The notes beneath the pieces were generated by a model. That model saw only the letters and a list, made by a program, of their open reading frames with translations. It was not told where the DNA came from and did not search any database. This document shows positions 22,220 to 32,904 of a stretch of 64,000 nt of DNA, piece after piece. A program made the translations under genes and the position numbers. Source of the DNA: Oegoconia quadripuncta (lineage: Eukaryota; Arthropoda; Insecta; Lepidoptera; Autostichidae); assembly GCA_949316235.1 (NCBI GenBank), contig OX438753.1, positions 17,032,496 through 17,096,495 on the forward strand, in the 5' to 3' direction. Each line of letters begins with the position of its first letter. Positions within the stretch are counted from its first letter, which is position 1.

Positions 22220-22790
22220 TGACGGTGTTTTTACTTCCTGAGATGTCATCCGACGGATTGGAAATTTGTATAATCTGCACTTTTTCTTTTAGTTGATGCA
22301 TAAAGAAGGTACAATCGACAGCACGACGACCGTATTAACACTACTAGAGTAACCTGACCGCGCGACACTACTGAACATGTAAAAGCAGCGAGATCCGCTT
22401 ATACTGGGAACTGTTATACGGTCGCAGTGTACCACCCCGTAACAAAAATGTCACCGTAAAAATTCAATGCCAGAATTTTAAAGTCTTTAAATAAAAGTTG
22501 TTCCTTTTAATGATACGAATTCTGTGTTAAGACGTATCCGGCGAATTACGAACAACGCTTTATTTTATTGAAACAGTTTTCTGCAGAATAGCACCTGAGT
22601 CGATTAGTTATATCCCAAAGAAGGCCCAATAGCGTCATTATGAAAAGTACCTCTTAAAATTGGTTTTATAAAGTTACTGTAGTCTATTTTATAGCTTTTC
22701 GCCAATCCGGGTTGATTTATCATTATAAAAGAAGATATTTTGGATAATTTCCGTAAGTGTATGAAATTGTATAATATTTTTTTCCATGCA
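22220..22790. other. unannotated sequence
   Basis: No recognised feature. Confidence 0.4.
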
Positions 22791-22794
22791 ACAC

Positions 22795-22990
22795 TTTTTT
22801 ACCCGACCGCTCAAGGAAGGAGGGTAATGCTTTTCGAGTGTATGTATGTAAGTATGTCCGTTCGTTTGGCGCATCTTGTAGCCTAAACGGCTTGACCAAT
22901 TTTAAAGTGCATGCTGTTGTTAGATTCGTCTTGGTATCTGGAGTGTCTTAGGATTCATTTTATGGTAAAAAGTCCAACATGGCGTCCGCA
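22795..22990. repeat. interspersed repeat of lepidopteran type
   Basis: Starts ttttttacccgaccgctcaaggaaggagg with a gtatgtatgtaagtatgtcc microsatellite-like stretch, followed by gcctaaacggcttgacc and aaaaagtccaacatggcg. I recognise this arrangement from lepidopteran genomes, but only one copy is in the window, so the boundaries are approximate. Confidence 0.45.
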
Positions 22991-22999
22991 AAATACTAA

Positions 23000-23790
23000 A
23001 CATGCTGTCGGGTTTATTTGGTTTTTATATACTTAGTTATTGCTAGTAACATTGTGGTATAATTTCATCGGTTTGTGTGATTCATTATCAACTCCCTTTT
23101 CTACTTCCACACACTCCTATTTTGATGGAGAGTATTTTAGGAACTTCATTACAGAAAGCCTTATTCTTGACTAAGAATGTCGTGCGGTCAACTCGAACAA
23201 GACTAATGGTTGTTTCGTCAAGATTGTTACGTCGATACAATGAATTTTGCCTTCGACGCTGTTACAAAGATGTTAGAAACTTTGTTGAATACGCCATTTG
23301 TGCGTACAGCGTGACCCTGGATAGAGCAAACGAAAATGGATGAAAATACACCATAAACCCTCAATCAAACGTGATGCAGAAGGTAGAAGCGTGCTCATCT
23401 GGGCCCAGAAATAATTATTAAACATTGTTTCAAAAATTATACCATCAATATAGCTATATTAATTAAACAAATTTTAAAACTGTCTTCATTCAATTTCTTA
23501 CCGACAAAAGATTTACAAATTTTCGTTTGTGCACATTATCCAGAGTCACTCTGTAGAATTAGATTTGTAAGTAATTTCTCTTTGTCTGCGAGTTTAAGCA
23601 TGCGTTTCTATTCTCCCAAACTTTAACCAACTTTGGGATGAAGAGATAGAGATGCGGTGGCTTACTTATCAATATCAACAGGCAAATTAATTGGCGTATT
23701 AAACGATTAGGGACTTCTGCGGTTACCCTCTAAATATCATTAATACAATTGAATTAATGAAGTAAATCACGAATTTGTACTTTCTACAAA
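23000..23790. other. unannotated sequence with one 88-codon ORF
   Basis: The open frame at 23077-23343 (plus) is arginine-rich in its second half and lacks recognisable domains. No splice or initiation context supports it as a gene. Confidence 0.4.
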
Positions 23791-23792
23791 TT

Positions 23793-24111
23793 TAACCGCC
23801 TCCATGGCTCAATTTGAACAATGTAAGGATTACGAACCCGAGGGCGCTGGTTCGATCCTCAGCGGGGTACATGTTTAGTACTCGGTTTGGTTGGTGGTAG
23901 AGCATTTTAAATGTCCGCCTGGCTAGCTACCACCATTTTATCTAAATCTGCAGCCAAGCAGCAACGTTAATAACACTGTTATGTGTTCATTATCAGAGAT
24001 AAGATAACCAATCCCCCATTTAATATGGTGTTTCTGGGTCAGTACGTTTCCACCTTTGGCCAACATCAGATGTGATTGAAGTCAAGTGCAAATACGTTGA
24101 AAAAAAAAGAA
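23793..24111 (+). repeat. SINE-A, full-length copy
   Basis: The head starts aaccgcctccatggctcaat and holds the B box tggttcgatcctc at 23849-23861. The body and tail are in family order and end in a run of A from 24100. This copy lies 80 bp from an inverted copy. Confidence 0.85.
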
Positions 24112-24190
24112 ACAAAAATTTAAAAATATGTAAGGTCCTAATTTATTAGTGCCAATTATTCCTAATAAAAAGTTTGTTAAAAATAATGAC

Positions 24191-24505
24191 TTTTTTAAGA
24201 ATAACGGGTTAGCACTTGACCTCAATCATACCTGATGTTAAGTGAAGATGAGGCCGAAGATGGAAGCGTACTGACCCGGAAAAACATACTATTTGGGGCA
24301 CTGCTGTCACAACCGGAACACAACAATGCTGTTAACATTGCTGTTTGGCGGCTGATTTAGATAAGAAGGTGATAACTAGCCAGGCGGACATTGGACTTTT
24401 AAAATGCCCTATCACCAACTAAACCGAGTACTAAAACTCCGCTGCGGATCGAACCCGTGACCTCCGAGTCGTTACCCCTATGTTGTTTGGCCACGGAGGC
24501 GGTTT
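24191..24505 (-). repeat. SINE-A, full-length copy, inverted
   Basis: A minus-strand copy facing 23793-24111 tail to tail. B box complement at 24446-24457 (ggatcgaaccc); the head ends in cacggaggcggtt. Small indels set it apart from the other copy. Confidence 0.85.
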
Positions 24506-24583
24506 AAATAAATTGATGAATGTAAGTTGATGTGCATATCTAACGTATGTATGTTTGTATCTATTGTTTAGTATCTATTATTT

Positions 24584-24600
24584 TATATATATATATATAT
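24584..24600. repeat. (TA)n microsatellite, left part
   Basis: About eight TA units directly before the transposon at 24602. The same array resumes at 25662. Confidence 0.9.
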
Positions 24601-24601
24601 A

Positions 24602-25658
24602 CAGTGTGGAAAGATAAGTCGGGCACTGGAGGGAAACTACCTTAAATCCTTAAGCTGGCTCATTTTACTTCAAAGAGACATTCCTTTATTTTTAAAAAGA
24701 AACAAAACTGCATTCAAACATTTTCTAAAACTCGCTTGCCTCGCCCGGGACTCGAACCCACTAAAATTAAAAAAACAAACACTCCCTATTTTATTATACT
24801 AATCGATAGTATTATTATTCAGGATAAAATTTCCCTAAGAAACATTTGGTCTTAAAAATAAAAATGATCGTTATATCTAACATTAACTTTATTTTACTAT
24901 CAATTTGTTACACTTAAATTATTTAAGTGATAAATTGTTCGAAATGAGCCCCCTCGTTCTGGCTACACAAAATTAGTCGCCGTTGAAATTCATTTCTTGT
25001 AGCCTACAGCAAAGTGTTGTGGTGTATGCTCCTAATAACATTTTCTACCGCAACCCTTAGCTCTTGAACGGTTTCACAGCAAGTTTCATAAATAACATTT
25101 TTACATGACCCCATAAAAAGAAGTCCATGGGCGTCAGGTCTGGACTCCTTGCAGGTCATCTAATCGTCCCGTTTGTACCTATCCAGACGGAGAAATTTTC
25201 ACTGAGGTAAGCCCAAATGTGCATAGAGGTATTAGTACCATTAAAACGATTTTCTTACCGAAGATTTCAACAAGGTACTTAGCGATAAATTAGCTAGCGT
25301 GTACTTCATACGAAGTCTTTGAATGTTGGAGAGATAAGAGAACTGTTACGTGTCTTTTACTTGTTGGAAGTGAACAGTAAGTACTAGATGTTCACTTTCC
25401 AGAGTAAGACCAAATGTTTGTTAGAGAAATTTTATCCCGAATAATAATACTATCGATTAGTATAATAAAATAGGCAGGGTTTGTTTTTTTTTTTCATTTT
25501 AGTTGGTTCGAGTCCCGGGCGAGGCAAGCTAGTTTTAGAAAATCTTTCAATACAGTTTTGTTTCTTTTTAAAAATAAAGGAATGTCTCCTTTAAGTAAAA
25601 TGAGCCAGCTTAAGGATTTAAGGTAGTTTCCCTCCAGGGCCCGACTTATCTTTCCACA

Positions 25659-25661
<3 letters not shown>
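24602..25661. mobile_element. mariner-type element with about 255-bp inverted repeats
   Basis: A 1,060-bp element with TA at both ends. Its inverted repeats (24602-24856 and 25405-25661) begin cagtgtggaaagataagtcg and agree for about 255 bp with scattered mismatches. Each contains a match to the tRNA B box: ggttcgagtcccgggc reads outward at 25505-25520, and its complement lies at 24745-24758. The centre carries a broken transposase tail on the minus strand. The element probably cannot make its own transposase. Confidence 0.85.
24923..25165 (-). pseudogene. mariner-superfamily transposase C terminus
   Basis: The minus-strand translation gives ARSPDLTPMDFFLWGHVK, then, after a 1-base frameshift, NVIYETCCETVQELR, a stop, and a final GAHFEQFIT before a stop at 24923. 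The SPDLTPMDFFLWG block is the region around the third catalytic acidic residue of Tc1/mariner-type DDE transposases; the D after PM is the likely third residue. The first two acidic residues and the N-terminal DNA-binding domain are missing. Compare the HFEHLIN end of the element at 50.8 kb. Confidence 0.75.

Positions 25662-25716
<55 letters not shown>
25662..25716. repeat. (TA)n microsatellite, right part
   Basis: About 27 TA units immediately after the transposon. Much longer than the left part. Confidence 0.9.
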
Positions 25717-25718
<2 letters not shown>

Positions 25719-25739
25719 TTGGTGCACAAGCCTACTTGC

Positions 25740-25895
25740 TTTTATCCCGTTCTACTTTTTTCTCTACCTAAAGGTTGTCTGGTAGAAATCGCTTAATAGC
25801 GATAAGACCGCCTGGTTGAACAATTTTTTTGAAGCTATATTTTAAGAAGTGTAATGTAGAATTTTGTGCAATAAAGTGTACTTTATTGATTGATT
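25740..25895 (+). mobile_element. LINE 3' untranslated tail
   Basis: The block tctacctaaaggttgtctgg, then agcgataagaccgcctg, and a terminal gtgcaataaagtgtacttta is a 3' end I recognise from lepidopteran LINEs. No coding part is attached. Class assignment within LINEs is not made. Confidence 0.5.
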
Positions 25896-25969
25896 AATTA
25901 AACCGCCAAAACAACCGACTTCAGTAACGTTCCACTATCTCCGGAGTGTATCCCAGAACCACCCTCGTG

Positions 25970-26025
25970 ATAAACCCTATAGGATGCAGGCCGCGTCCAA
26001 AGCTTGATATGATGATGGTGATAAA
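25970..26025 (+). mobile_element. RTE-type LINE 3' end, short
   Basis: A ggatgcaggccgcgtccaaa block followed by gatgatggtgat matches the extreme end of RTE copies such as that at 4565-4735. Confidence 0.45.
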
Positions 26026-26029
26026 GTAT

Positions 26030-26690
26030 GTATCCAAACTATATGTGTTTGAGGTAATAAAATTATTGTTATTGTTATTATCCGCAATTCATTGGTGTCA
26101 CGATTACGTGATGTTGGTACTATGACAAGTTCCAGCACAATCACCGAAATGCAACCAGTCTAACGTTGGAAGTTTCTTATAGTATTTTTATGATTTCGTT
26201 GCAGTGTACACTTACAGGTTACCTTTGATCGATTCCTTCGTTACATCATAACGACTCAGGCAGTCCATTAAACATTTCTGTTTTATTTGACGCCATCAAA
26301 GCTCATCTAAATCAATAGTAACTACGTAACTCCATGTCGTGATTAGAGAGCGTCAGGGGACGTTTGATTGATGACTGCGAATGTCGCTCGAACAAATGAC
26401 GAGACGAATCCGATGATCGATAGTACATCTGTCTTCTAGTAGCAAGATTGGTTCCAATTTGCATTGGATATTTTTTGTATACGCTTTATTAAACTATACC
26501 TAATCAATGGTAATGTATGACCATTGGCGATGTGTAGCAGAACACATGGACATGGCATTTGCATTCTCATTCGTTTTCAGCCATTACCTATGTAGGTAAC
26601 TACAATCAAGAAGTTCCAGGAATTTGTATTTTAAATTTCACGACCTTCCCAGACACTTCTCTTATATTTGAGGACGATCTGTATCATTCA
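26030..26690. other. unannotated sequence
   Basis: No recognised feature. Confidence 0.4.
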
Positions 26691-26696
26691 TGGTTG

Positions 26697-26745
26697 TTAA
26701 AAAAAGAGGAGGTTCTCAATTCGGCCGTTTGTAGGTTTTTTTGTT
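26697..26745 (+). repeat. fragment of the gaggaggttctcaattcgg repeat
   Basis: The core aaaaagaggaggttctcaat plus tcggc recurs near 32819 (accgacttccaaaaacggag) and on the opposite strand near 56910. It is a common lepidopteran interspersed repeat of unknown class to me. Confidence 0.45.
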
Positions 26746-26969
26746 ATCTGTTTATAACCGTAAAGTTTTTGCGCTTCGTCGCATTCAAAAATGGAATAAG
26801 ATATTGAACAAAGAATCCGTTTGAAATTTTGCGTTTCAAAGGAAATTTCATCTGCTGGCGCATTGAAAACACTACTATAAGAGGGGACTCCACTATCTCG
26901 CAAACACGAACATACACGTGGTACCTATTCACCATTCAAATATCTCAAACAAGTTGAAGATGCGCCTCG

Positions 26970-27330
26970 CAATTGACACCCTTCAACATGAACAAAGGAT
27001 GATAACGTCGAAAAAGTTCAGGACATTGTTCTCGAAAATCGTCATGGAAGCCTCAGATGGATGTGAGCTCAACATTGCGTATGGATCGGCTTAGCAAATC
27101 GTGGTGGCAATTTTCGACAAACAACTCTTGGATTTCGCTCTAGCGCTGCGTCTCACATACCTAGAATTGTGACCGACTATGTAACAAAACGCGCCGTATA
27201 TTACCATCCGTAACAGGCACCGTATCCCCCGGATATAGCACTATGTGTATTTTTCTTGTTCTTAAAACTTAAATGACGGCTTTGTGGGAAGACATTTTCG
27301 AGCATAATGCGGCGAAGGCATTGATGACCT
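26970..27330 (+). pseudogene. mariner transposase relic, catalytic middle lost
   Basis: The N-terminal helix-turn-helix part survives: DDNVEKVQDIVLENRHGSL at 26998, then, after a frameshift, CELNIAYGSA, a stop, and QIVV at 27062. The C-terminal part follows from about 27216: QAPYPPDIALCVFFLFLKLK, then RLCGKTFSS. In mariner transposases this last block is normally SPDLAPCDFFLFPKLK, with D as the third catalytic residue; here that D is V. The first two catalytic aspartates lie in the missing middle. Clearly dead. Confidence 0.7.
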
Positions 27331-27334
27331 TGGG

Positions 27335-27945
27335 TAAATGAGTTAAGCGTTGACCTATGTGCATCGCTTCAGACGTTTCTTATTTTGAAGGTGGTAAAAT
27401 AAATAGGCCGAAAATTAAAAAAAAACACTGTTTTATTTACCAATTCCTGGAACTATTTGATCCTAGTATAAGTTCTTCGAAATCTAAATCATGGATAGCT
27501 TTCCTGATATTTACATATAAAAGAAAATCTAGAGAGACAACTTATATTTGCATAATAGACAATTTTTAGGGTATAGAAACGGTAAAAAGGAATTCTTCTC
27601 AGGAACATGTGGACGTATCAAGTTAAAATAAATATCAAATCCTTAGCTCTACATTAAAACCTATAGAGACCTTCCAGTTAACATAGAATCATGAACTTTG
27701 ACAAGAAGCAAAGTCTCATTACCTGAGTAAAGAAAAAATTAGAAATTCTTTAAAAAATATTTATATTTACGATTACAAACATACAAATATTTTATGACTC
27801 GTTTACCGTAATGGACGAACTATCTATATACAAGTAGGTAACCCTCGGTGCGCAAATTAAACTCGCAATGTCGAAGCCACAAATGAAGTCGACCACCTAG
27901 AACATTTTCGAATTTTGAAATAAACAAATATACATATATTTCGAA
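27335..27945. other. unannotated sequence
   Basis: AT-rich, no recognised feature. Confidence 0.4.
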
Positions 27946-27948
27946 CAC

Positions 27949-28095
27949 TTTTTTTTTAATGCTCGAATGGTTCGTAGGTACTTGACCTCAATCACACCTC
28001 ATGTTAAGTGAAGATGAGGTCGAATGTGGAAGCGTACTGACCCGGAAACCCCAACACATTTGAGGGACTGGCAATCTCCTCAAATCCGAATCGAA
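27949..28095 (-). repeat. SINE-A copy, 5' truncated
   Basis: Tail and part of the body only: T run, cttgacctcaatcacacctc, gtggaagcgtactgacccgg, accccaacacatttgaggga. The match ends near 28093. Confidence 0.7.
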
Positions 28096-28104
28096 TCCGG
28101 CTAT

Positions 28105-28318
28105 TCCTAGTCTAGTCTAGGCTAGTCCCAAACTAAGCAAAGCTTGATCTATGGACACTAGATAACGGATAAACATAAACCAACATTTATATAAACATCC
28201 ATGACTCGCGAATAAATGTTCGTATTCATCACACAAGTATTTACCCTTCACGGGGTTCAAACCCGAAATCGTCGGTTTCACAGACAGGGTCACTATCCAC
28301 TACACCAATCGGTCGTCA
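28105..28318 (-). repeat. SINE-C copy, near full length
   Basis: In sense orientation it has a head with the A-box-like tggtgtagtgg, a B-box-like region (mutated, gggtttgaacccc), a body with tgatgaatacgaacatttat and gagtcatggatgtttatata, and a tail ending in a ctagactaggaatag area. It directly follows the SINE-A fragment. Confidence 0.7.
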
Positions 28319-28486
28319 AAGAGCTCCCACACAACACTGTGCGTAATCGGGTTAATTCATAACTTTGTTCACAGATGAAATGTTTTTAACCCAATAAGAA
28401 AGCCAATGACCGATACAATGAAACTGAAGAATGATCACCACAATCCCAAGTAGAAAAACAATTATAAAATTGTAATACTTTTTTAA

Positions 28487-28567
28487 TTTACCCCTCGCGG
28501 GATTGGAACCCGCAACCATCGATTTCGCTGACAGGGTCACTATCCACTACCTACACTAATCGGTGGT
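28487..28567 (-). repeat. SINE-C head only
   Basis: The tRNA-like head alone: sense tggtgtaggtagtggatagt, gaccctgtcagcgaaatcg and gggttccaatcccgcg. The body is absent, which is unusual since LINE-driven truncation normally removes the 5' end. Deletion after insertion is the simplest reading. Confidence 0.6.
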
Positions 28568-28569
28568 CA

Positions 28570-29080
28570 ATGTGCAAAGATGGCGATGATGATGAATAGC
28601 TCGAATCCCATGGAATAAAATTTTACCGTTGCCGATTTACATTTCAAACGCCTCCGAATTTCCCATCATGCCGATGGGAACCTGTAATTATTCCTTAATA
28701 TTTCAACGATCGACGAAACGACAGTAATCACAAGGGCTGTAAAGTCGATTCGAGACAACGCCCTTTGATTATCACAGTTCGCATTCGGTTCAGTAGATCC
28801 AATTAACATATCTCTATTAGAACGCCGAGTTACCGATACTAAAGGTCTGCCTAATTAGGCTTTGGAAGGTTTCTACTTATTGGGTTTCACGTTAGTCGAA
28901 ATTAAAATTCTCTGAAACGTCAATTTGGTCTGAAATTATTGTGTTAGCGAAGTAATTATCAAAATAGGGTCAAGTGAGTATCGGGCCACGCACGGTGTAG
29001 GGTTGCACTTGCCCGTCACAATATGCAGAACTAGAATGGGGCACCAAGAAGACTGAAACGTGGTCTCTAACGATGGGTCT
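28570..29080. other. unannotated sequence
   Basis: No recognised feature. Confidence 0.4.
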
Positions 29081-29084
29081 CATA

Positions 29085-29460
29085 AGAAAGAAAGTCACGC
29101 AACGGGCTATGGAGAGGGCGATGTTCGACATTTCACTACGTTTTTTAACATTTGGAAGAATTAAAAAATCCGTAGGCGAAAGTAAGCCACTTTTTTTTAT
29201 GGTTAACTGGATACGCATTTGACCATTGACGTAGCCGAGCGGATTAGCAAGTTGAAGTGGCAGTGAGCAGGGCACATAGCTCGAAGAGTTGATGGCTGTA
29301 CGCACCGGCAAGCACAGCGTAGGACGTCCACTCACAAGATCCAACTCCACGACCTGATAAAGTTGGTGGGACCAACCAAATACTATGGAGTATTCCAGAG
29401 TGACCATGGAAGACCTTCAGCAGTGGACGTCCTGTGGCTAATATGATGATGATGAGAAAG
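29085..29460 (+). mobile_element. RTE-type LINE tail, degenerate
   Basis: Translation blocks in plus sense are QRAMERAMFDISLR, a degenerate RRIKKSVGESKP and, after a foreign-looking 35-bp interruption (about 29191-29227), the aagttgaagtggcagtgagc part of the WQWAGHIAR region. It ends gtggacgtcctgtggctaat followed by gatgatgatg. Broken by frameshifts and stops. Confidence 0.65.
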
Positions 29461-29497
29461 TTTTTCATATATGTTTTATGAATATCTGACTTTTTTA

Positions 29498-29642
29498 AAA
29501 AGAGCAACCCCGGAGTTTCTTGCTCGTTCTTCTCTGGGGAGACTGCCTAGTGAATGAGCGATACCTGTATCTTATGACGATTTCAAATGTTATTCTTATA
29601 ACTTACGAAATAAAACATTTTTGATTTGATTTGATTTGATCA
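29498..29642 (+). mobile_element. LINE 3' tail with (TTTGA)n end
   Basis: Contains agagcaaccccggagtttct, tgctcgttcttctctggg and aataaaacatttttgatttg, ending in a gattt tandem. A second copy is at 50425-50565, behind a Jockey-type coding end, which suggests that this is the 3' untranslated part of that LINE family. Confidence 0.55.
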
Positions 29643-29681
29643 TTTCAGCCGGTGCGAAGATATGTAAAAACAGTCATTTAC

Positions 29682-29742
29682 CTCATCATCATCATATCAG
29701 CCGAAAGACGCCCACTGCTGGACAAAGGCCTCCCCCAAGGTT
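29682..29742 (-). mobile_element. RTE-type LINE 3' end, short
   Basis: catcatcatatcagccgaaa followed by gacgcccactgctggacaaa is the reverse of the terminal RTE segment. Only about 60 bp. Confidence 0.5.
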
Positions 29743-29859
29743 ATTTACCTATATTTGGATGAAATTGTAATGTTAAGTTCCTACAGGGTTTCTAAATTTT
29801 CAATTCATGGCATAACGTTAGGGGTTAAATTGGTTTTCAATGCATTCTGTTATTGTTGA

Positions 29860-30065
29860 TTTTTTTTATGCTCAACGGGTTACCACTTAACCTCAATCAC
29901 ACCTGATGTTAAGTGAATGAGGCCGAAGGAGGCAGCGTACTAACCCGGAAAAACCCCATCCTATTTGGGGGACTGGCTATTTTATCTCTGACAACCGGAA
30001 CACAACAACGCTGTTAACATTGCTGTTTGGCGGCAGACAGACAGACAGAATTTAGATAAAAGATA
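29860..30065 (-). repeat. SINE-A copy, 5' truncated
   Basis: Tail and body to the gttaacattgctgtttggcg block, then a (cagacaga) stutter and atttagataaaagat. The head is absent. Confidence 0.75.
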
Positions 30066-30069
30066 AATT

Positions 30070-30880
30070 TTGGAAACCTATTTCATATACCCTTACAATT
30101 TAGTTTCATCTCTCCATTTTATTTGTTTACACACTAAACAATAGTTTAGCTTATTCCTAAAATAACTTGGCAAGTTTTATGAGAGTTACTCTGAATATAA
30201 TATCTACTGTTGTGAGTGAGTGATTCAAGATAAACTTGACTTGATATATTTGACATGGAACTATTCTCAGACGAGTCTAAGTTCTGAATAACTAGACTGC
30301 TACAAACCTTGGGCAAGTTTTCTTGTTATATGAATGTTTGAAATAATTGTTGTGGGTACATTGATACTGATCTGGTGGAAATCACAGTGATAACTAGTTA
30401 TTATAATTACTTAATGGATGGTTTGATGGTTAGTTGTTGTATGGCTTCTTTTCTTATTTCTAAAAGAAAAGTAAAGGGGAATGACATTTTTTTCATATAC
30501 CTAGCCAAACGCCACCCAGAAACCAATTAAATGTAATTTGATAAGTATAACATTTTTCATTATGGTGATCTAAAAATCTAAAAAATCTAACCTAGCAAAA
30601 ATTAAATAAAACCCTTAATAAAAAATTACACTTATGTTACTCAAATACTACTATAAGTCTATTAATAATTAGTTGATTAATACACTGGATACAACTACAT
30701 TTTATATAAAAATATAATTCTTTTATTTTAATGTACTTTTGTATTACTTAAGTTTTGTTTCTAAGCGATATTGGGCCGCGGCCTACCGGTCCATGGGATA
30801 CCTTGGGATATTGCATCGTTTCGGTGTTAGTTCTTAATTTTGAATGACAATATTGGTAGAATTAGAACAGGTTATTTTCA
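30070..30880. other. unannotated sequence
   Basis: AT-rich, no recognised feature. Confidence 0.4.
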
Positions 30881-30884
30881 TCAT

Positions 30885-31018
30885 CATATTAGCCACAGAA
30901 CGTATTACACTGCCCACAGATTTCCAGAGCGAGTTTAGGAGCTGCTTATGCATCTAATGACTTCCCGCGACCTTCATTAGGTCGTCTCTGTCCACCTCGT
31001 GAGTGTCGTCCAGGCAGC
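30885..31018 (-). mobile_element. RTE-type LINE 3' end, degenerate
   Basis: Reverse strand of the tail: catcatattagccacag at the right end of the element, then atgacttcccgcgacctt and cattaggtcgtctctgtcca. Strongly decayed. Confidence 0.5.
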
Positions 31019-31019
31019 T

Positions 31020-32100
31020 TATTTTATTAAATGATTATTAGCGGGCACTAATGATCATGAATCGTTATTGAATAATTATGAGGTTGCTTTCTATCAATGC
31101 CACTGAATTAAAAAGTATCGCAAGAGTATTTAGATATATAGATGAGGCATTTATTTGCATATTACAGAAACACATACAAAAATATTCTTTATTCTTTATT
31201 GCACAAGAAATACAAACACATTACCGTCAGAAAATACGTTCAAATTTATTAGAGCGCAACAAACCTTCTTCTTGGTGTTATTATTTCGAAATGTAGCCTT
31301 ATTTAACAGTAATTTCAAAAAAAATGCAATGCATTACCGTATATTGTAATTTTTTTTTTCACGGAAATTCATCAAAATGACTGATTTTAGGACACCAAAG
31401 AACATTACATTTTAAAGTATTTTTTTATGTAGGCAACTAATAAACAACGTCACTCAACTCGAGTGACCCTTCACCCTTGTTCGTTTTACGTACCTATATC
31501 CTGACGTGACATTACGCCAACTATGTAATACGACCTCGTCACTTTTATATCCGGAATAAAAATTATGCCCCATGTTATGTGAAGTGCTACCATAACCGTA
31601 AAGTTAACTTTAATAAATATTCACGAAGCTATAACGCCTAGCCCTATAAAGGCCGATTAATATTACGATCCAAGAAGAATATCATACTCATGCACAGACA
31701 TACACATCAAATTAACAGAAGCGTGTAACTAATCCACTTCAACTGTCAGATCATTAGCATTGCGCCGAAAGGCCAGCCTACGACAAAGAATATTGGCTAG
31801 ACACTCACTTCCCTACGCCAGGTACGACTAAGGGTAGGTACTCATTCCTCGTTTGGCTGTTCCTTGATTTACGCACACATACAAATGTGTACCTTAGCAA
31901 TTAAATCTGTTCACTAGTAGGTAGGTATAGAGTAGCGGCGGGCTACTCTACTCCATACCTACCACTATCACTAACACTATGGATATTCAATAAAATACAC
32001 TCTACCATAGTATCACAATTCACTGAAGTTAGTTGATACTCTTAGTAAGTGGCTGGGACCATGCAAAATAGAATAGGATGCACTCCCGTAAGAGATCGTC
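31020..32100. other. unannotated sequence
   Basis: No recognised gene. An imperfect dyad (gtaggtat...atacctac) lies at 31918-31965. Confidence 0.4.
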
Positions 32101-32116
32101 AATATGACATCTTTAT

Positions 32117-32285
32117 TACACCAGTGATGGACAGCATCGTCATTGGTGCGGTGCTCCCAAAAATTTGCGATCGCCAACCCACTTGCCCAGCGCGTCGATT
32201 AGGGCAAATCGGTGTAAATTGCGCTATGGAAGAGGCTTATGTTCAGTGGTGGACTATTATTCTTGACGATGATAGTAAGTAGAGA
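32117..32285 (+). repeat. repeat F segment fused to RTE-like end
   Basis: 32117-32205 matches the reverse of 42835-42902 and the end of 21655-21832 (acaccagtgatg, then atttgcgatcgccaaccc). It is followed by a stretch translating as MEEAYVQWWTIILDDD, like the EAYVQQWT end of RTE-type proteins. This may therefore be part of one retroelement 3' region. Confidence 0.4.
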
Positions 32286-32289
32286 GAGT

Positions 32290-32810
32290 AAAGTGCCCCA
32301 CATTTCGACGATTAAAGTGTAGGTGAAATTAGTGCTTTTCGACTCTCCGTTTCGAGTTACTTAAGTCGCCCTGTGGACACCATCGCAACATCTACATGTG
32401 TTCCGTTTTACTACGTTTGTCGAGACGAGGTCTCTATTCCAGAAACCAGAACTCGTTTTTCTCAAGGGACTACGGTTCTCGCGCGTTTTAGCATATATTT
32501 GACTGGAACATTGAAACATGGATAAAAAACAAACAAAGTGATAAATTTAACAATTGAGAAAATTGTGTAATTAATTACTCGCTTTAGGTGTTAAATGTAA
32601 AAAAAAAAATCATCCAGCAGACTAGTTATACATCCATCACGTCAATACGCTTCACGTCAGTTCATGAGCGCAGTTAGGAAAAATATTCCGTGCACTACAG
32701 TTGGCGCTTTTGCAGACTGAGCTGACACCGGGTCATAAAATATTGGACCCATTCGTCTTCAATTTACTGACTCCTTTTTCATTCTGGGTTTTGACGTTAT
32801 AATTCAAGCC
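32290..32810. other. unannotated sequence
   Basis: No recognised feature. Confidence 0.4.
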
Positions 32811-32814
32811 ATTT

Positions 32815-32900
32815 TTGACCGACTTCCAAAAACGGAGGAGGTTTTAAATTTGTATGAATTAAATTACTACTCCTGGATTCTGTGACCTATTTGCATGATT
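32815..32900 (+). repeat. fragment of the gaccgacttccaaaaa repeat
   Basis: gaccgacttccaaaaacgga plus ggaggttttaaattt. Related to 26697-26745 and the reverse of 56900-56945. Confidence 0.45.
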
Positions 32901-32904
32901 TTTA

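Noticed and set aside
24590..25716. Direct repeat spacing reminiscent of an LTR pair
   Set aside because: The two long similar segments are inverted, not direct, and are flanked by TA, which fits a DNA transposon.
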